Shown piece by piece: positions 34,060 through 41,713 of a stretch of DNA of 64,000 nucleotides. A program made the translations under genes and the position numbers. The stretch comes from Acidobacteriota bacterium (GTDB lineage: Bacteria > Acidobacteriota > Blastocatellia > Pyrinomonadales > Pyrinomonadaceae): assembly GCA_003222895.1 (NCBI GenBank), contig QHXI01000079.1, positions 1-64,000 of the forward strand, read 5' to 3'. Position 1 is the stretch's first letter; each line of letters opens with the position of its first letter. The notes beneath the pieces are model-generated. The model was not told the origin of the DNA. It saw nothing but the letters and a program-made list of their open reading frames with translations, and made no database searches.

Positions 34060-35478
34060 ATGAGTAGAAAAACTCGCGTGTTAGTCGTAGACGACGATAG
34101 CCTGCTGCGTAAGCTCGTCACTGAACAACTTTCGCGATCTGACTTCGAAGCCGATCCCGCCGCCAGCGCCAGAGACGCTTTAGCTCGGCTGCGCGACGCG
34201 GATTACGACGTCGTGTTGCTGGACATCATGATGCCTGATATGTCGGGTCTGGAAACTCTGCGCGAGATTCGCAAGCTCGAAGATCCACCCGAAGTCGTCA
34301 TGCTCACTGCCGATACCTCGCTGGCAACCGGCATCGAAGCGATGCGCCACGGCGCTTACGATTATCTGACAAAGCCGGCGACCCTCGACGAGATGGAAGC
34401 CGTGCTGCACAAAGCAGATGAAAAGCGACGGCTGGTCAAACAGAATGCTTCGCTCCGATCCGTCGCGCGACCGACTGGCGGCGGTGATGAAGTTCTGCCC
34501 ATCTTTTGCGAGAACCCGCTGATGGCTGCCGTGGTAGCCCAGGCCGAAACGGCCGCGCGCACCGATTCAACCGTACTGCTGACCGGCGAATCAGGATCGG
34601 GCAAAGACGTGCTGGCGCGACACATTCACTCGCAAAGCTCGCGTCGTGCGGCTCCGATTATCACTGTCAACTGTGGGGCGCTTCCCGAGTCACTTTTCGA
34701 ATCAGAATTCTTTGGGCATGAGCGCGGAGCGTTCACCGGCGCCAGCTCGCTGCGGCGAGGTTTGTTGGAAGCCGCCGATGGCTCGACTTTGTTTCTTGAT
34801 GAGATCGGGGACCTGCCGCTGTTGATGCAGGTGAAACTCTTGCATTTTCTCGAGCAGGGACGATTTCGGCGCGTAGGATCGACCCGCGATCAACATGCGG
34901 ACGTGCGCATCATCGCCGCCACTAATCGCGATCTTTCTTCGGATGTCGAACGACAACGTTTCCGCGCAGATCTGTTTTATCGTCTTAACGTCGTGTCGCT
35001 GCATGTGCCCGCACTGCGTGATCGGCCCGAAGATATTACTCGGCTGGTCAATCACTTTCTCGAGATTTATCGCGAACGCTTCAATCGTCCGAACCTGGAT
35101 GTTTCAGCCGAAGGTCGCGAGCTCTTGCGGAATTATTCATGGCCGGGAAATGTGAGAGAGCTGCGCAATTGTTTGGAGCGAGCAGCGGCAATCTCGACTG
35201 ACGATACGATCGGCGCCGAACAACTTCCGTTCGTGAGCCTCTCGAGCAGCACCACTGCGGCAACTGTTGGGCCGTCCGCAGCAGTACCCGCGCCGGTAAC
35301 TGCGCCCGTGACGCTGGAAGAACTCGAACACGAGCACATCCTGCACGTGCTTAACGAGAGCGATGGAAATCGCGAGCGCGCCGCCGCCATCCTCGGTATT
35401 TCTTCACGCACCTTGTATCGAAAGCTTCGCGAATATGAATCTCAGTCGAACTCATCTGGTCTGGCCACTGAAGGTTGA
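34060..35478 (+). CDS. NtrC-family response regulator, sigma-54 activator
   Basis: 472 residues. The start at 34060 is used because the receiver domain begins there (SRKTRVLVVDDD); the in-frame extension is repeat-derived. Receiver with phospho-acceptor Asp55 (VVLLDIMMPDMSG), then an AAA+ domain: Walker A GESGSGKD (176-183), the sigma-54-contacting loop GAFTGA (223-228), Walker B FLDEIGDL and the R-finger region. It ends with a Fis-type helix-turn-helix (NRERAAAILGISSRTLYRKL). It binds enhancer sites and drives ATP-dependent open-complex formation by RpoN polymerase. It is the partner of the upstream kinase. A sigma-54 promoter is present in this window at 10893-10909. Confidence 0.95.
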   Translation: MSRKTRVLVVDDDSLLRKLVTEQLSRSDFEADPAASARDALARLRDADYDVVLLDIMMPDMSGLETLREIRKLEDPPEVVMLTADTSLATGIEAMRHGAYDYLTKPATLDEMEAVLHKADEKRRLVKQNASLRSVARPTGGGDEVLPIFCENPLMAAVVAQAETAARTDSTVLLTGESGSGKDVLARHIHSQSSRRAAPIITVNCGALPESLFESEFFGHERGAFTGASSLRRGLLEAADGSTLFLDEIGDLPLLMQVKLLHFLEQGRFRRVGSTRDQHADVRIIAATNRDLSSDVERQRFRADLFYRLNVVSLHVPALRDRPEDITRLVNHFLEIYRERFNRPNLDVSAEGRELLRNYSWPGNVRELRNCLERAAAISTDDTIGAEQLPFVSLSSSTTAATVGPSAAVPAPVTAPVTLEELEHEHILHVLNESDGNRERAAAILGISSRTLYRKLREYESQSNSSGLATEG

Positions 35479-35575
35479 TTCAATCCGGCGCTTTTGACAC
35501 ACATCGGGTTGACTCGCGGCTTTCGCTGTTATAGAAGTCTTAGCCAAATCCAATCAAATAAGAGGGGGAGGTAAG

Positions 35576-35932
35576 ATGGCAACAAACAAGAGCTTCAATT
35601 CGCCGGAAGAAACCCGCACGATGGACAAAGGTAAGGTAGAGGTTCTAAACCTTGCTGGCTCGCAAGTGATGCGCGCGACGTTTCAACCCGGATGGAAATG
35701 GTCTGAGTGTGTGAAACCGATCGCCGGAACCGAGAGCTGTCAGGTCGCGCATCTCATGTACACGGTTTCCGGAAAAATGGTCGTCCGGATGGATGACGGA
35801 ACTGAAGTTGAAATCAATGCCGGTGACGTCAGTTCAATCCCGGCCGGCCACGACGCATGGATCGTTGGAGACGAGCCCTTCGTCGGAATTGACTTTCAAG
35901 GCGCCAGCCAATATGCGAAAGCCGGTGCGTGA
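35576..35932 (+). CDS. Cupin-domain protein
   Basis: 118 residues. A strong GAGGGGGAGG precedes the ATG. The core has cupin strands (MVVRMDDGTEVEINAGDVSSIPAGHDAWIV is the second motif region, with PAGH). The first cupin motif lacks the usual paired His: SCQVAHLMYTVSGKM keeps one. Metal binding is therefore uncertain. The role could be small-molecule binding or protection against a metabolite; nothing nearby fixes it. The gene is overlapped on the other strand by the run-on end of the truncated SBBP gene. Confidence 0.8.
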   Translation: MATNKSFNSPEETRTMDKGKVEVLNLAGSQVMRATFQPGWKWSECVKPIAGTESCQVAHLMYTVSGKMVVRMDDGTEVEINAGDVSSIPAGHDAWIVGDEPFVGIDFQGASQYAKAGA

Positions 35933-37267
35933 AGGAAGGTTGAGTTGGCGCGGCGGCACTGAGAAGCACCCTCCGCGCCACTTCATCCTATCTGGGCAGT
36001 AATTTCCCCAACCCTGGCCCTTACGAGAGTGACGCATTACTGTTGATGTGGTCGGCGGAGAAGGCTGAAACGCGCCGGGAGTTGTCGGGAAACTGGGGGC
36101 GTTGGTCTGCCCGGTCACGTAAGCATTGCCGGTTGAGTCAACTGCAATACCGGCCCCGGAAGTGGTTGTGCTGTTCAGGTCACTCGCGGTGTCACCTGCG
36201 AGGTAGGTGGAATAGATAATGTTCGTGCCTGATGAATTCAACTTTGTGACAAAGGCATCGCAGGTACCGGCCCTGTTGATGGTCGTTTTATACGCGCCCG
36301 GACTAATGGGAAAGTCCTGGGAGCAAACCTCGCCCGTCATGTAGGCGTTGCCATCAGCATCAACTGCGATGCCGCGTCCGCTATCATGTAGACTTCCCCC
36401 AAGAAAAGTTGAATAGCTCAAAACCGGATCAATGATCAGCGGTAAGCTGGGATCGTACTTATCGACTTCAAAACCGATTTGATTATTAGCTCTCAGGACA
36501 TAGCGAGCGCCAATGAGTTGACGATTGTTTCCTGCTTCCTGATACACGACGGGTGTGTGCTGGCGTAACTCTCCGTCTCTTGTGCGCAGCAACAGATCGC
36601 CGCCGGCGTCCAGGCGCACTTGCCGCGCTCCGGCAAAAGCGAGCCGGATGCTGTGTGGATCGGCGCCAGGCGCGACGACAAAGTCGTATTCAAGCTGCCG
36701 CTGATTGCCGTACATCACCAAATCCACGCCGTGATATATAGCCTCGTATTTGACTCTCGCATAATTGGAAACGTTTGTGCGCCATTTCGCGGGATCGTTG
36801 CCGATGAAGTAGTTGCTCTTGCCCGGCAACTGATCCGCGCCTGACACTTGCGGCGCTGGATTGGCGCCCACGAACTTCATGCGCAGCACAGTGGATTTCA
36901 GAATTCTAGATTTGTGAGACCGGGCAGCGATACGCGCGTTGCTTTCATTTCGCGATTGAACAATTCCCAAGCGTAACACTGCTTCCGTGGGCATTAGGAA
37001 AAGCGCATAGTCGTTCCCCCGAGAAAGGAACTTCACCGAGCTGTCGGTCTGGCCCTGATTCGTCTCAAAGCTGAGTGGCAGTCTGCCGTAGGCTTCTTGC
37101 ACTTTGGCGGGCATTAGGCGTTCACTGAGAACTGGTTTCGAAGAGACCGGCGCGACGAAACGCGCTCCGACTTTTCGAGATAAGTAATTCAAATCTGCGA
37201 TGCCCGTCACGAGCAACACCATCAACAAACAATAGTTGAGAAGCGAACGGCGAGAATTGGGGATCAT
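35834..37267 (-). pseudogene. SBBP-repeat surface protein, truncated
   Basis: The first ~415 residues look genuine: a signal or anchor (SLLNYCLLMVLLVTGIA), then the N-terminal region typical of SBBP proteins (LSFETNQGQTDSSVKFLSRG, YHGVDLVMYGNQRQLEYDF) and two beta-propeller blades (YSTFLGGS...GIAVDADGNAYMTG and GIAVDSTGNAYVTG). After the start of the next blade (TTPGAFQPS) homology ends. The remaining ~70 residues are simply the antisense of the spacer and of the cupin gene. Full proteins have many more blades, so the gene has lost its 3' end. It shares promoter, leader and N-terminus with the LamG gene upstream. Confidence 0.65.
35947..35979 (+). terminator. Hairpin after the cupin gene (weak terminator candidate)
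   Basis: GGCGCGG (35947-35953) pairs with CCGCGCC (35973-35979). It lies 14 bases past the cupin stop but has no T-run on either strand, so intrinsic termination is doubtful. Confidence 0.3.
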
Positions 37268-37346
37268 GGGAAGCTCTCCTTTTTGAACTGGATTAACGAC
37301 GGTAAAGGTCGGGTAACTTTCTGAAAGGTAATGGGAGTGCGGCGGT

Positions 37347-37375
37347 CTTATATATCTTCAAATAAGGGATGTCAA
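37347..37375 (-). promoter_or_regulatory. Sigma-70 promoter of the SBBP gene
   Basis: Minus strand TTGACA (37375-37370), a 17-base spacer and TATAAG (37352-37347), about 80 bases before the start at 37267. The spacer contains TTTGAAGATA. A very similar element drives the LamG gene (38485-38514), and the two leaders also share GAAAGT(T)ACCCGACCTT and a TTC(G)AAAAAGGAGA ribosome-binding region. Confidence 0.75.
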
Positions 37376-37538
37376 TATTCTTCGCTTCAAATACTCAATA
37401 GATTTTTTTGCCACTCGCCGACCAAATTCCTTTGCCTGCCGGGAACGCCGATGACGGCCAACTACAGCCTTATGATCCCCGCTGACAAAACCCTAAGGTT
37501 CAACGCGTGGGGCGATGCTGGATCGGCGTTGGTGATGG

Positions 37539-38387
37539 CTAGGGTACCGAAGTTGGCGCTGGTCCACAGCCACAGGGGGTCGGGGGCACCACACAGCTTG
37601 AAAAGATGACCTCGTCAATGCGGCCAGGAAAGTGGGTATTGCCAGAGCCGAACGGACTCCATCCGATATTGAACGGCGCCGAATTGTTGTAAGGCATGGC
37701 AACCGATGCAGTGCTGACCTGTACGCCGTTCACGTACGTAACGAGACTATTTGTTGAACCGTTATAGAGCAGCGTCACTTTTGTGAACTGGCCCGTGGCG
37801 ACCACGCCCGGTGCCGACGTCACCGCGCAGTTGCTTGAATTCATGTAACTACAAAGCGAACCATTCGCGTTTATTTGCAGGCCGGCGCGGTTATTTAAGG
37901 AAGCCTCCTTACTGAAGACGACGGGTCTGATGTTGTGCAAAGAACTCGGATTAACGCAGGCTTCCCAGGTAAAAGAGCCTGGCTGATTCATGGGGACTAT
38001 GTTTATGGGAGCCTCTACATAAGCTAAGATCCCGTTGAGGCTAAAAGCCCCTCCCACCGCGCCCGGCCCGAAGGTTGCGCCGTTTTTCAGGATGCCTGGA
38101 TTGCCTGGATTGAGTCCACCCGAATCATTCGCATTTCCTTCTGCTAACCATCGGGAAGTCGGGCATTTTGTTGCCGTGGGCCACGGTGTCGGCGTTGGCG
38201 CCGCGCTGGAAACGATTTTTGAGGTTAGGCGGTTGTCCGACTTGGGTGATTCGGGCGTGACGAAAACCGCCCCGACTTTCCGCGTCAGGGAAGTCAGGCC
38301 GGCGACGCCTGCGAGCAGCAGCCCTAACAACAAACAACAATTAAGAAATGGATGACGAGTGACGAAACGACGAGAGTTGAGGGACAT
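37539..38387 (-). CDS. LamG/concanavalin-like domain surface protein
   Basis: 282 residues from the ATG at 38387 (AAAAAGGAG upstream). The N-terminus is a hydrophobic signal or anchor (LNCCLLLGLLLAGVAGLTSL) followed by RKVGAVFVTPE, closely matching the SBBP gene start. A Pro/Thr linker (APTPTPWPTATKCP) precedes a LamG-like jelly-roll domain: WLAEGNANDSGG, AFSLNGILAYVEAP, GSFTWEACVNPSS, TLLYNGSTNSLVTYVNGVQV and RIDEVIF. Such domains bind carbohydrate or protein ligands outside the cell. It ends in a Cys/Pro-rich tail (CVVPPTPCGCGP), perhaps shortened. Confidence 0.75.
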   Translation of the reverse strand: MSLNSRRFVTRHPFLNCCLLLGLLLAGVAGLTSLTRKVGAVFVTPESPKSDNRLTSKIVSSAAPTPTPWPTATKCPTSRWLAEGNANDSGGLNPGNPGILKNGATFGPGAVGGAFSLNGILAYVEAPINIVPMNQPGSFTWEACVNPSSLHNIRPVVFSKEASLNNRAGLQINANGSLCSYMNSSNCAVTSAPGVVATGQFTKVTLLYNGSTNSLVTYVNGVQVSTASVAMPYNNSAPFNIGWSPFGSGNTHFPGRIDEVIFSSCVVPPTPCGCGPAPTSVP

Positions 38388-38484
38388 GGGGGCGATCTCC
38401 TTTTTCGAACGATTACCAGGAATACAATTCGGAAGGTCGGGTACTTTCACGAACGCAAGTACAGCAATAACTAATGCGAGCACC

Positions 38485-38514
38485 CTTATATCTCTTCAAA
38501 AGAGGGGTTGTCAA
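38485..38514 (-). promoter_or_regulatory. Sigma-70 promoter of the LamG gene
   Basis: Minus strand TTGACA (38514-38509), an 18-base spacer and TATAAG (38490-38485), about 100 bases before the start at 38387. The spacer holds the dyad CTCTTTTGAAGAG. Both the flanks (AATATTGACA) and the spacer resemble the SBBP promoter. Confidence 0.75.
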
Positions 38515-38595
38515 TATTCAAAGAGTGAGCTAGGAGAGCCCGCAACGAAAGTGTGACGATGACTTGTAATTCGCTCAGTTCAATTCTGGATAACC

Positions 38596-38647
38596 CTGAC
38601 AGAATGTCGCCCTCGCTGACAAAATGTCAGTTGCGGTTGTCATGACA
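38596..38647. promoter_or_regulatory. Three helically phased TGACA/TGTCA dyads
   Basis: Dyad 1: TGACA-GAA-TGTC (597-608 in 38 kb, centre 38603). Dyad 2: CTGACA-AAA-TGTCAG without a mismatch (38616-38630, centre 38623). Dyad 3: TGTCATGACA (38638-38647, centre 38642.5). Centres are 20 and 19.5 bases apart, two helical turns, so bound dimers would lie on one DNA face. The array sits between the divergent LamG gene and the DUF11 cluster and is probably an operator or enhancer for one or both. Confidence 0.55.
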
Positions 38648-38888
38648 GCAAAGGCCATCGCTCGCCCGCGCAAGACACACTCTAAACCCAACAAACTCCT
38701 CTATTTCTCCACTTACAGGTTGAACCAGTTGGCTGGCAACACGCGGCACGGCGATTGTTAATAGCGGTCGCGGTTGATTGTGCTCCCACCCAATCACCCT
38801 TTCTATGCAAGGTGGGAAAAATTCCAAACGGCGCAGATTGCGCACACTCACCCAACCAGACCTCAATACGTCCCAAGGAGACGAACCG

Positions 38889-39407
38889 ATGTTGAAATCG
38901 AAAAAGAAACTCAGCGCGCTGTTGATGGCTACGATGACTCTGATGCTTGCCGGCGCGGCCGGTTTTGCGCAGAGACATTTCATGCTGGCGAATGCAGCGC
39001 GTCCCGAAGTGAACGTGCAATTGTCAGGCGCGGTCGAACGTGATTCCAAACTCATGTCGTTAGATAAATCGACGGTTGTGAATCCGGGCGAAATCCTGGA
39101 TTGGAACATCGCAGCCGAGAACACCGGCAATGCCTCAGCGCTCGAATACAAAACCGTCGGTCACATTCCGCGCGGCACAGAATTCGTCGCCGGCAGCGCG
39201 AAAGCAGATGCCGCGAAAGCGCTCTATAGCATCGACGGCGGCAAGTCATTTTCAGCGCAGCCGATGATCGAAGTGAAACAGGTCGACGGCAACGTTAAGC
39301 GCGTGCCCGCTCCGGTTTCGATGTATACCGAGATTCGCTACGAGTGGAGCGATCCGCTCGCGCAAGGTGGCAAACTCTCCGCTTCGTACAAAGTGCGCGT
39401 GAAGTAA
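38889..39407 (+). CDS. Small secreted DUF11-like protein
   Basis: 172 residues. The start at 38889 has AAGGAG at 38875-38880 and a signal peptide (KLSALLMATMTLMLAGAAGFAQ). The mature part is a single DUF11-like beta-sandwich: NPGEILDWNIAAENTGNASALEY, then HIPRGTEFVAGSA and YSIDGGKSF. It ends in LSASYKVRVK, resembling the ends of the 505- and 444-residue proteins of the cluster. DUF11 domains occur in surface and wall-associated proteins. It is the first of five same-strand genes running to 50299. Confidence 0.8.
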   Translation: MLKSKKKLSALLMATMTLMLAGAAGFAQRHFMLANAARPEVNVQLSGAVERDSKLMSLDKSTVVNPGEILDWNIAAENTGNASALEYKTVGHIPRGTEFVAGSAKADAAKALYSIDGGKSFSAQPMIEVKQVDGNVKRVPAPVSMYTEIRYEWSDPLAQGGKLSASYKVRVK

Positions 39408-39488
39408 CCCCGCCATCAGACGTGATGCGCGCGCCATGAGCAACGCCGCATTTCTCACCCTGCCCCCATCTTTCAAAAAGGAATCGAC

Positions 39489-41555
39489 ATGAGAAACCCA
39501 CGAACAAACACTCTTAGTACGACTGCGATCGTTCGCGTGCTGATTGCCCTGGCTATCGCCTTCGCATTCGCCGCCCGCACGATGGCCCAGACGCCGGCCG
39601 ACACCGTGATCTCGAACCAGGCGAGCGCGTCCTATAGCGATGGGACGAACACCTACAACACCGTTTCGAATACGGTAACGGTGACCGTTTCGAAGGTATC
39701 GGGTCTGGCCGTCACACCTGACGCCGGCAGCAACCCGACAGTCGTCGCCGGACAGACTGGCGTCATTTACAACTTTACGGTGACCAACACCGGCAACTTC
39801 AGCGATCAGGTGCACTTCCTCGGCAGTAGCGCCAGCGCCGTGGTCAACGGTCCCGGCACGATCACGAACATGGTGATCGATCTCGACAACAGCGGCACCA
39901 TCAACGCCGGCGATACGCTGCTGACGGGCGCGAGCCCGACTGATTCAGCTGCGATTGCGCAGAATGGATCAATTCACGTATTGGTCGAAGTAAGCATCAA
40001 TGCCGGCGCGACTCCAAGTCAGACCGTTCAAGTTATTCTGGGCGATGCCGCTACCGGCGCGCCGTCTTATGACAACCAGCCTGTAGCCGCAGCCGTCCCT
40101 TCGCACGAAGTTCGCACGGTTTCAGCTGCATCGGTGAACGGCCAGCGCGAAGCGAAAGGCGACATCTCGGCGACCGTGGCCAACGATGCGCTTTTGCTAT
40201 TGACGCTGACGACGGCGCCCGCGGCTCCGATCGATCTCGGCACCGACGTCACTTATACCTGGCAACTCTGTAACAACGGCTCGCGCGATGCTTCGGGCGT
40301 CGCCCTGAGTGGCGCTCCGCAGGTCTATATCATCGCTCCGATTCCGCAACAGAACCCCCTAGGCTCGCGCGGGACACTCAAGTCCGGCCAATCGTTCCCC
40401 GCCGGAACGCTTTTCACACAGAGCGCACTGACGATCGCTCCATTGTCAGCCACGTGGAGTTCCACTGCGCCATCGCCGCTCACGCTCGCGACGCGCGTCG
40501 CGTATCCCGTCGGCGGCACGCTCGCCCAGGGCGGAGCTTGCTCATCCGTCAACATGATCGTGACTATCCCGACGGGCATCGATGCCAATGTGATGATGGA
40601 CGAAATCGGTGATGCATTCGGCAAGAACAGCCTGTCGAGCATTATTCCCGATCAGTCTGGCGACGCGACGTCGAATAACGGCGACTCGAATGCGAATTTC
40701 GACGAAACGTATTCAGCGGCTGCGGGCCACGGCGTCATCCAGCAGATCGCGCTCAAGAAAGTCGGCAACGTCCTGATTGGACCGAGCGGCTCTCCCGGCG
40801 CGGTTGGTCCAACCGACAACAACGACGATTACACAAACAAAGCCGTCAACACCGGTATAGCAGGCGTAGCGCCGGGTGGCGTGACCACCGCATCGGGTCA
40901 GCTCGTCTACACGAATACGATTCAAAATACCGGCAACACCAGCGACACCTTCACGATCGATGCGCCAACTGTTCCGGCTGGATTCACCGTCGAAGTTTCA
41001 ACCAACGGCGGCACCAGTTACACAACGGTGTCGGGTGGCGGATCGACAACGCTGGCGATTAGTTTCGGCGCTTCGGCAAATATTCTGGTGCGCGTAACCG
41101 AGCCCTCGGGCAAGACCGTACTCACCGGCTACGACTCGATCATTCGCGCAGCTTCGGTGGCTACGCCGGCAGCCAACAACAAAACAATCGACCGCCTCTA
41201 CACCGGCTTTGTTCGTCTCGACAAGACCTCCAGCGTCAGCAATTCAACGGGCGTTGGCGGTGCGACGGATCCGGTGCCGGGCGCGGTCATCACTTACAAC
41301 ATCACGTACACCAACGTCTCCAGCTCGAACGGCGATGCGAACTGCGTCAAGTTGACGGCCAGCAGTGTGGTCATCACCGAAGACGGATTAGCTGCGCCAA
41401 ATAACTGGGGAACGTATACGACCAACAACGGATCGCCGAGCGATTCGGGTTCGGGCACCGTCGTCACTGTGAGTGCGTCGAAGTACACGGACACGATCGC
41501 CTCTCTTGCCCCGGGCGCATCCGCCGTGTTCACGTTCAAGCGTTCGATTAACTAG
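39489..41555 (+). CDS. DUF11-type surface protein (688 residues)
   Basis: A signal peptide (VLIALAIAFAFAARTMAQ) precedes a module TVISNQASASYSDGTNTYNT, TVSNTVTVTV and GLAVTPD that recurs at the N-terminus of the 1863-residue protein. Several Ig-like/DUF11 sandwiches follow (FTVTNTGNFSDQV, TYTWQLCNNGSRDASGV, LVYTNTIQNTGNTSDTF, ITYNITYTNVSSSNGD). No membrane anchor or barrel is seen; the protein ends in FTFKRSIN. An AAAAAGGA site precedes the ATG. Likely an exported structural or adhesive subunit; interaction with the barrel-bearing neighbour is inferred. Confidence 0.8.
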   Translation: MRNPRTNTLSTTAIVRVLIALAIAFAFAARTMAQTPADTVISNQASASYSDGTNTYNTVSNTVTVTVSKVSGLAVTPDAGSNPTVVAGQTGVIYNFTVTNTGNFSDQVHFLGSSASAVVNGPGTITNMVIDLDNSGTINAGDTLLTGASPTDSAAIAQNGSIHVLVEVSINAGATPSQTVQVILGDAATGAPSYDNQPVAAAVPSHEVRTVSAASVNGQREAKGDISATVANDALLLLTLTTAPAAPIDLGTDVTYTWQLCNNGSRDASGVALSGAPQVYIIAPIPQQNPLGSRGTLKSGQSFPAGTLFTQSALTIAPLSATWSSTAPSPLTLATRVAYPVGGTLAQGGACSSVNMIVTIPTGIDANVMMDEIGDAFGKNSLSSIIPDQSGDATSNNGDSNANFDETYSAAAGHGVIQQIALKKVGNVLIGPSGSPGAVGPTDNNDDYTNKAVNTGIAGVAPGGVTTASGQLVYTNTIQNTGNTSDTFTIDAPTVPAGFTVEVSTNGGTSYTTVSGGGSTTLAISFGASANILVRVTEPSGKTVLTGYDSIIRAASVATPAANNKTIDRLYTGFVRLDKTSSVSNSTGVGGATDPVPGAVITYNITYTNVSSSNGDANCVKLTASSVVITEDGLAAPNNWGTYTTNNGSPSDSGSGTVVTVSASKYTDTIASLAPGASAVFTFKRSIN

Positions 41556-41582
41556 TCAAACGCTTATCGTGACGCTCGCAAT

Positions 41583-41636
41583 GAAGCGGCGCGACGGTTC
41601 TGACTGCGATGCAGCTTGAAACCGCAGCGCCGCTTC
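41583..41636. other. Long imperfect hairpin between DUF11 genes
   Basis: GAAGCGGCGC (41583-41592) pairs perfectly with GCGCCGCTTC (41627-41636). Inside lie CGGTT/AACCG and CTGC-GAT-GCAG stems, separated by small symmetric internal loops, giving one ~54-base hairpin. It starts 28 bases past the 39489 gene's stop and has no T-run. It could stabilise the upstream mRNA, be a processing site or be a weak terminator. Confidence 0.6.
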
Positions 41637-41713
41637 TAGTCCATTAAGAAGGCCGCGAGCAAACTCTTCCGGACAGTTCTTTCAATCCTCCGATAGCAGT
41701 CTCCGACCTCAAA

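Noticed and set aside
38729-38744. Possible sigma-54 promoter (TTGGCTGGCAACACGC) before the DUF11 cluster
   Set aside because: The -24 half is partial and the -12 half reads ACGC where TTGC is expected; too weak to annotate.
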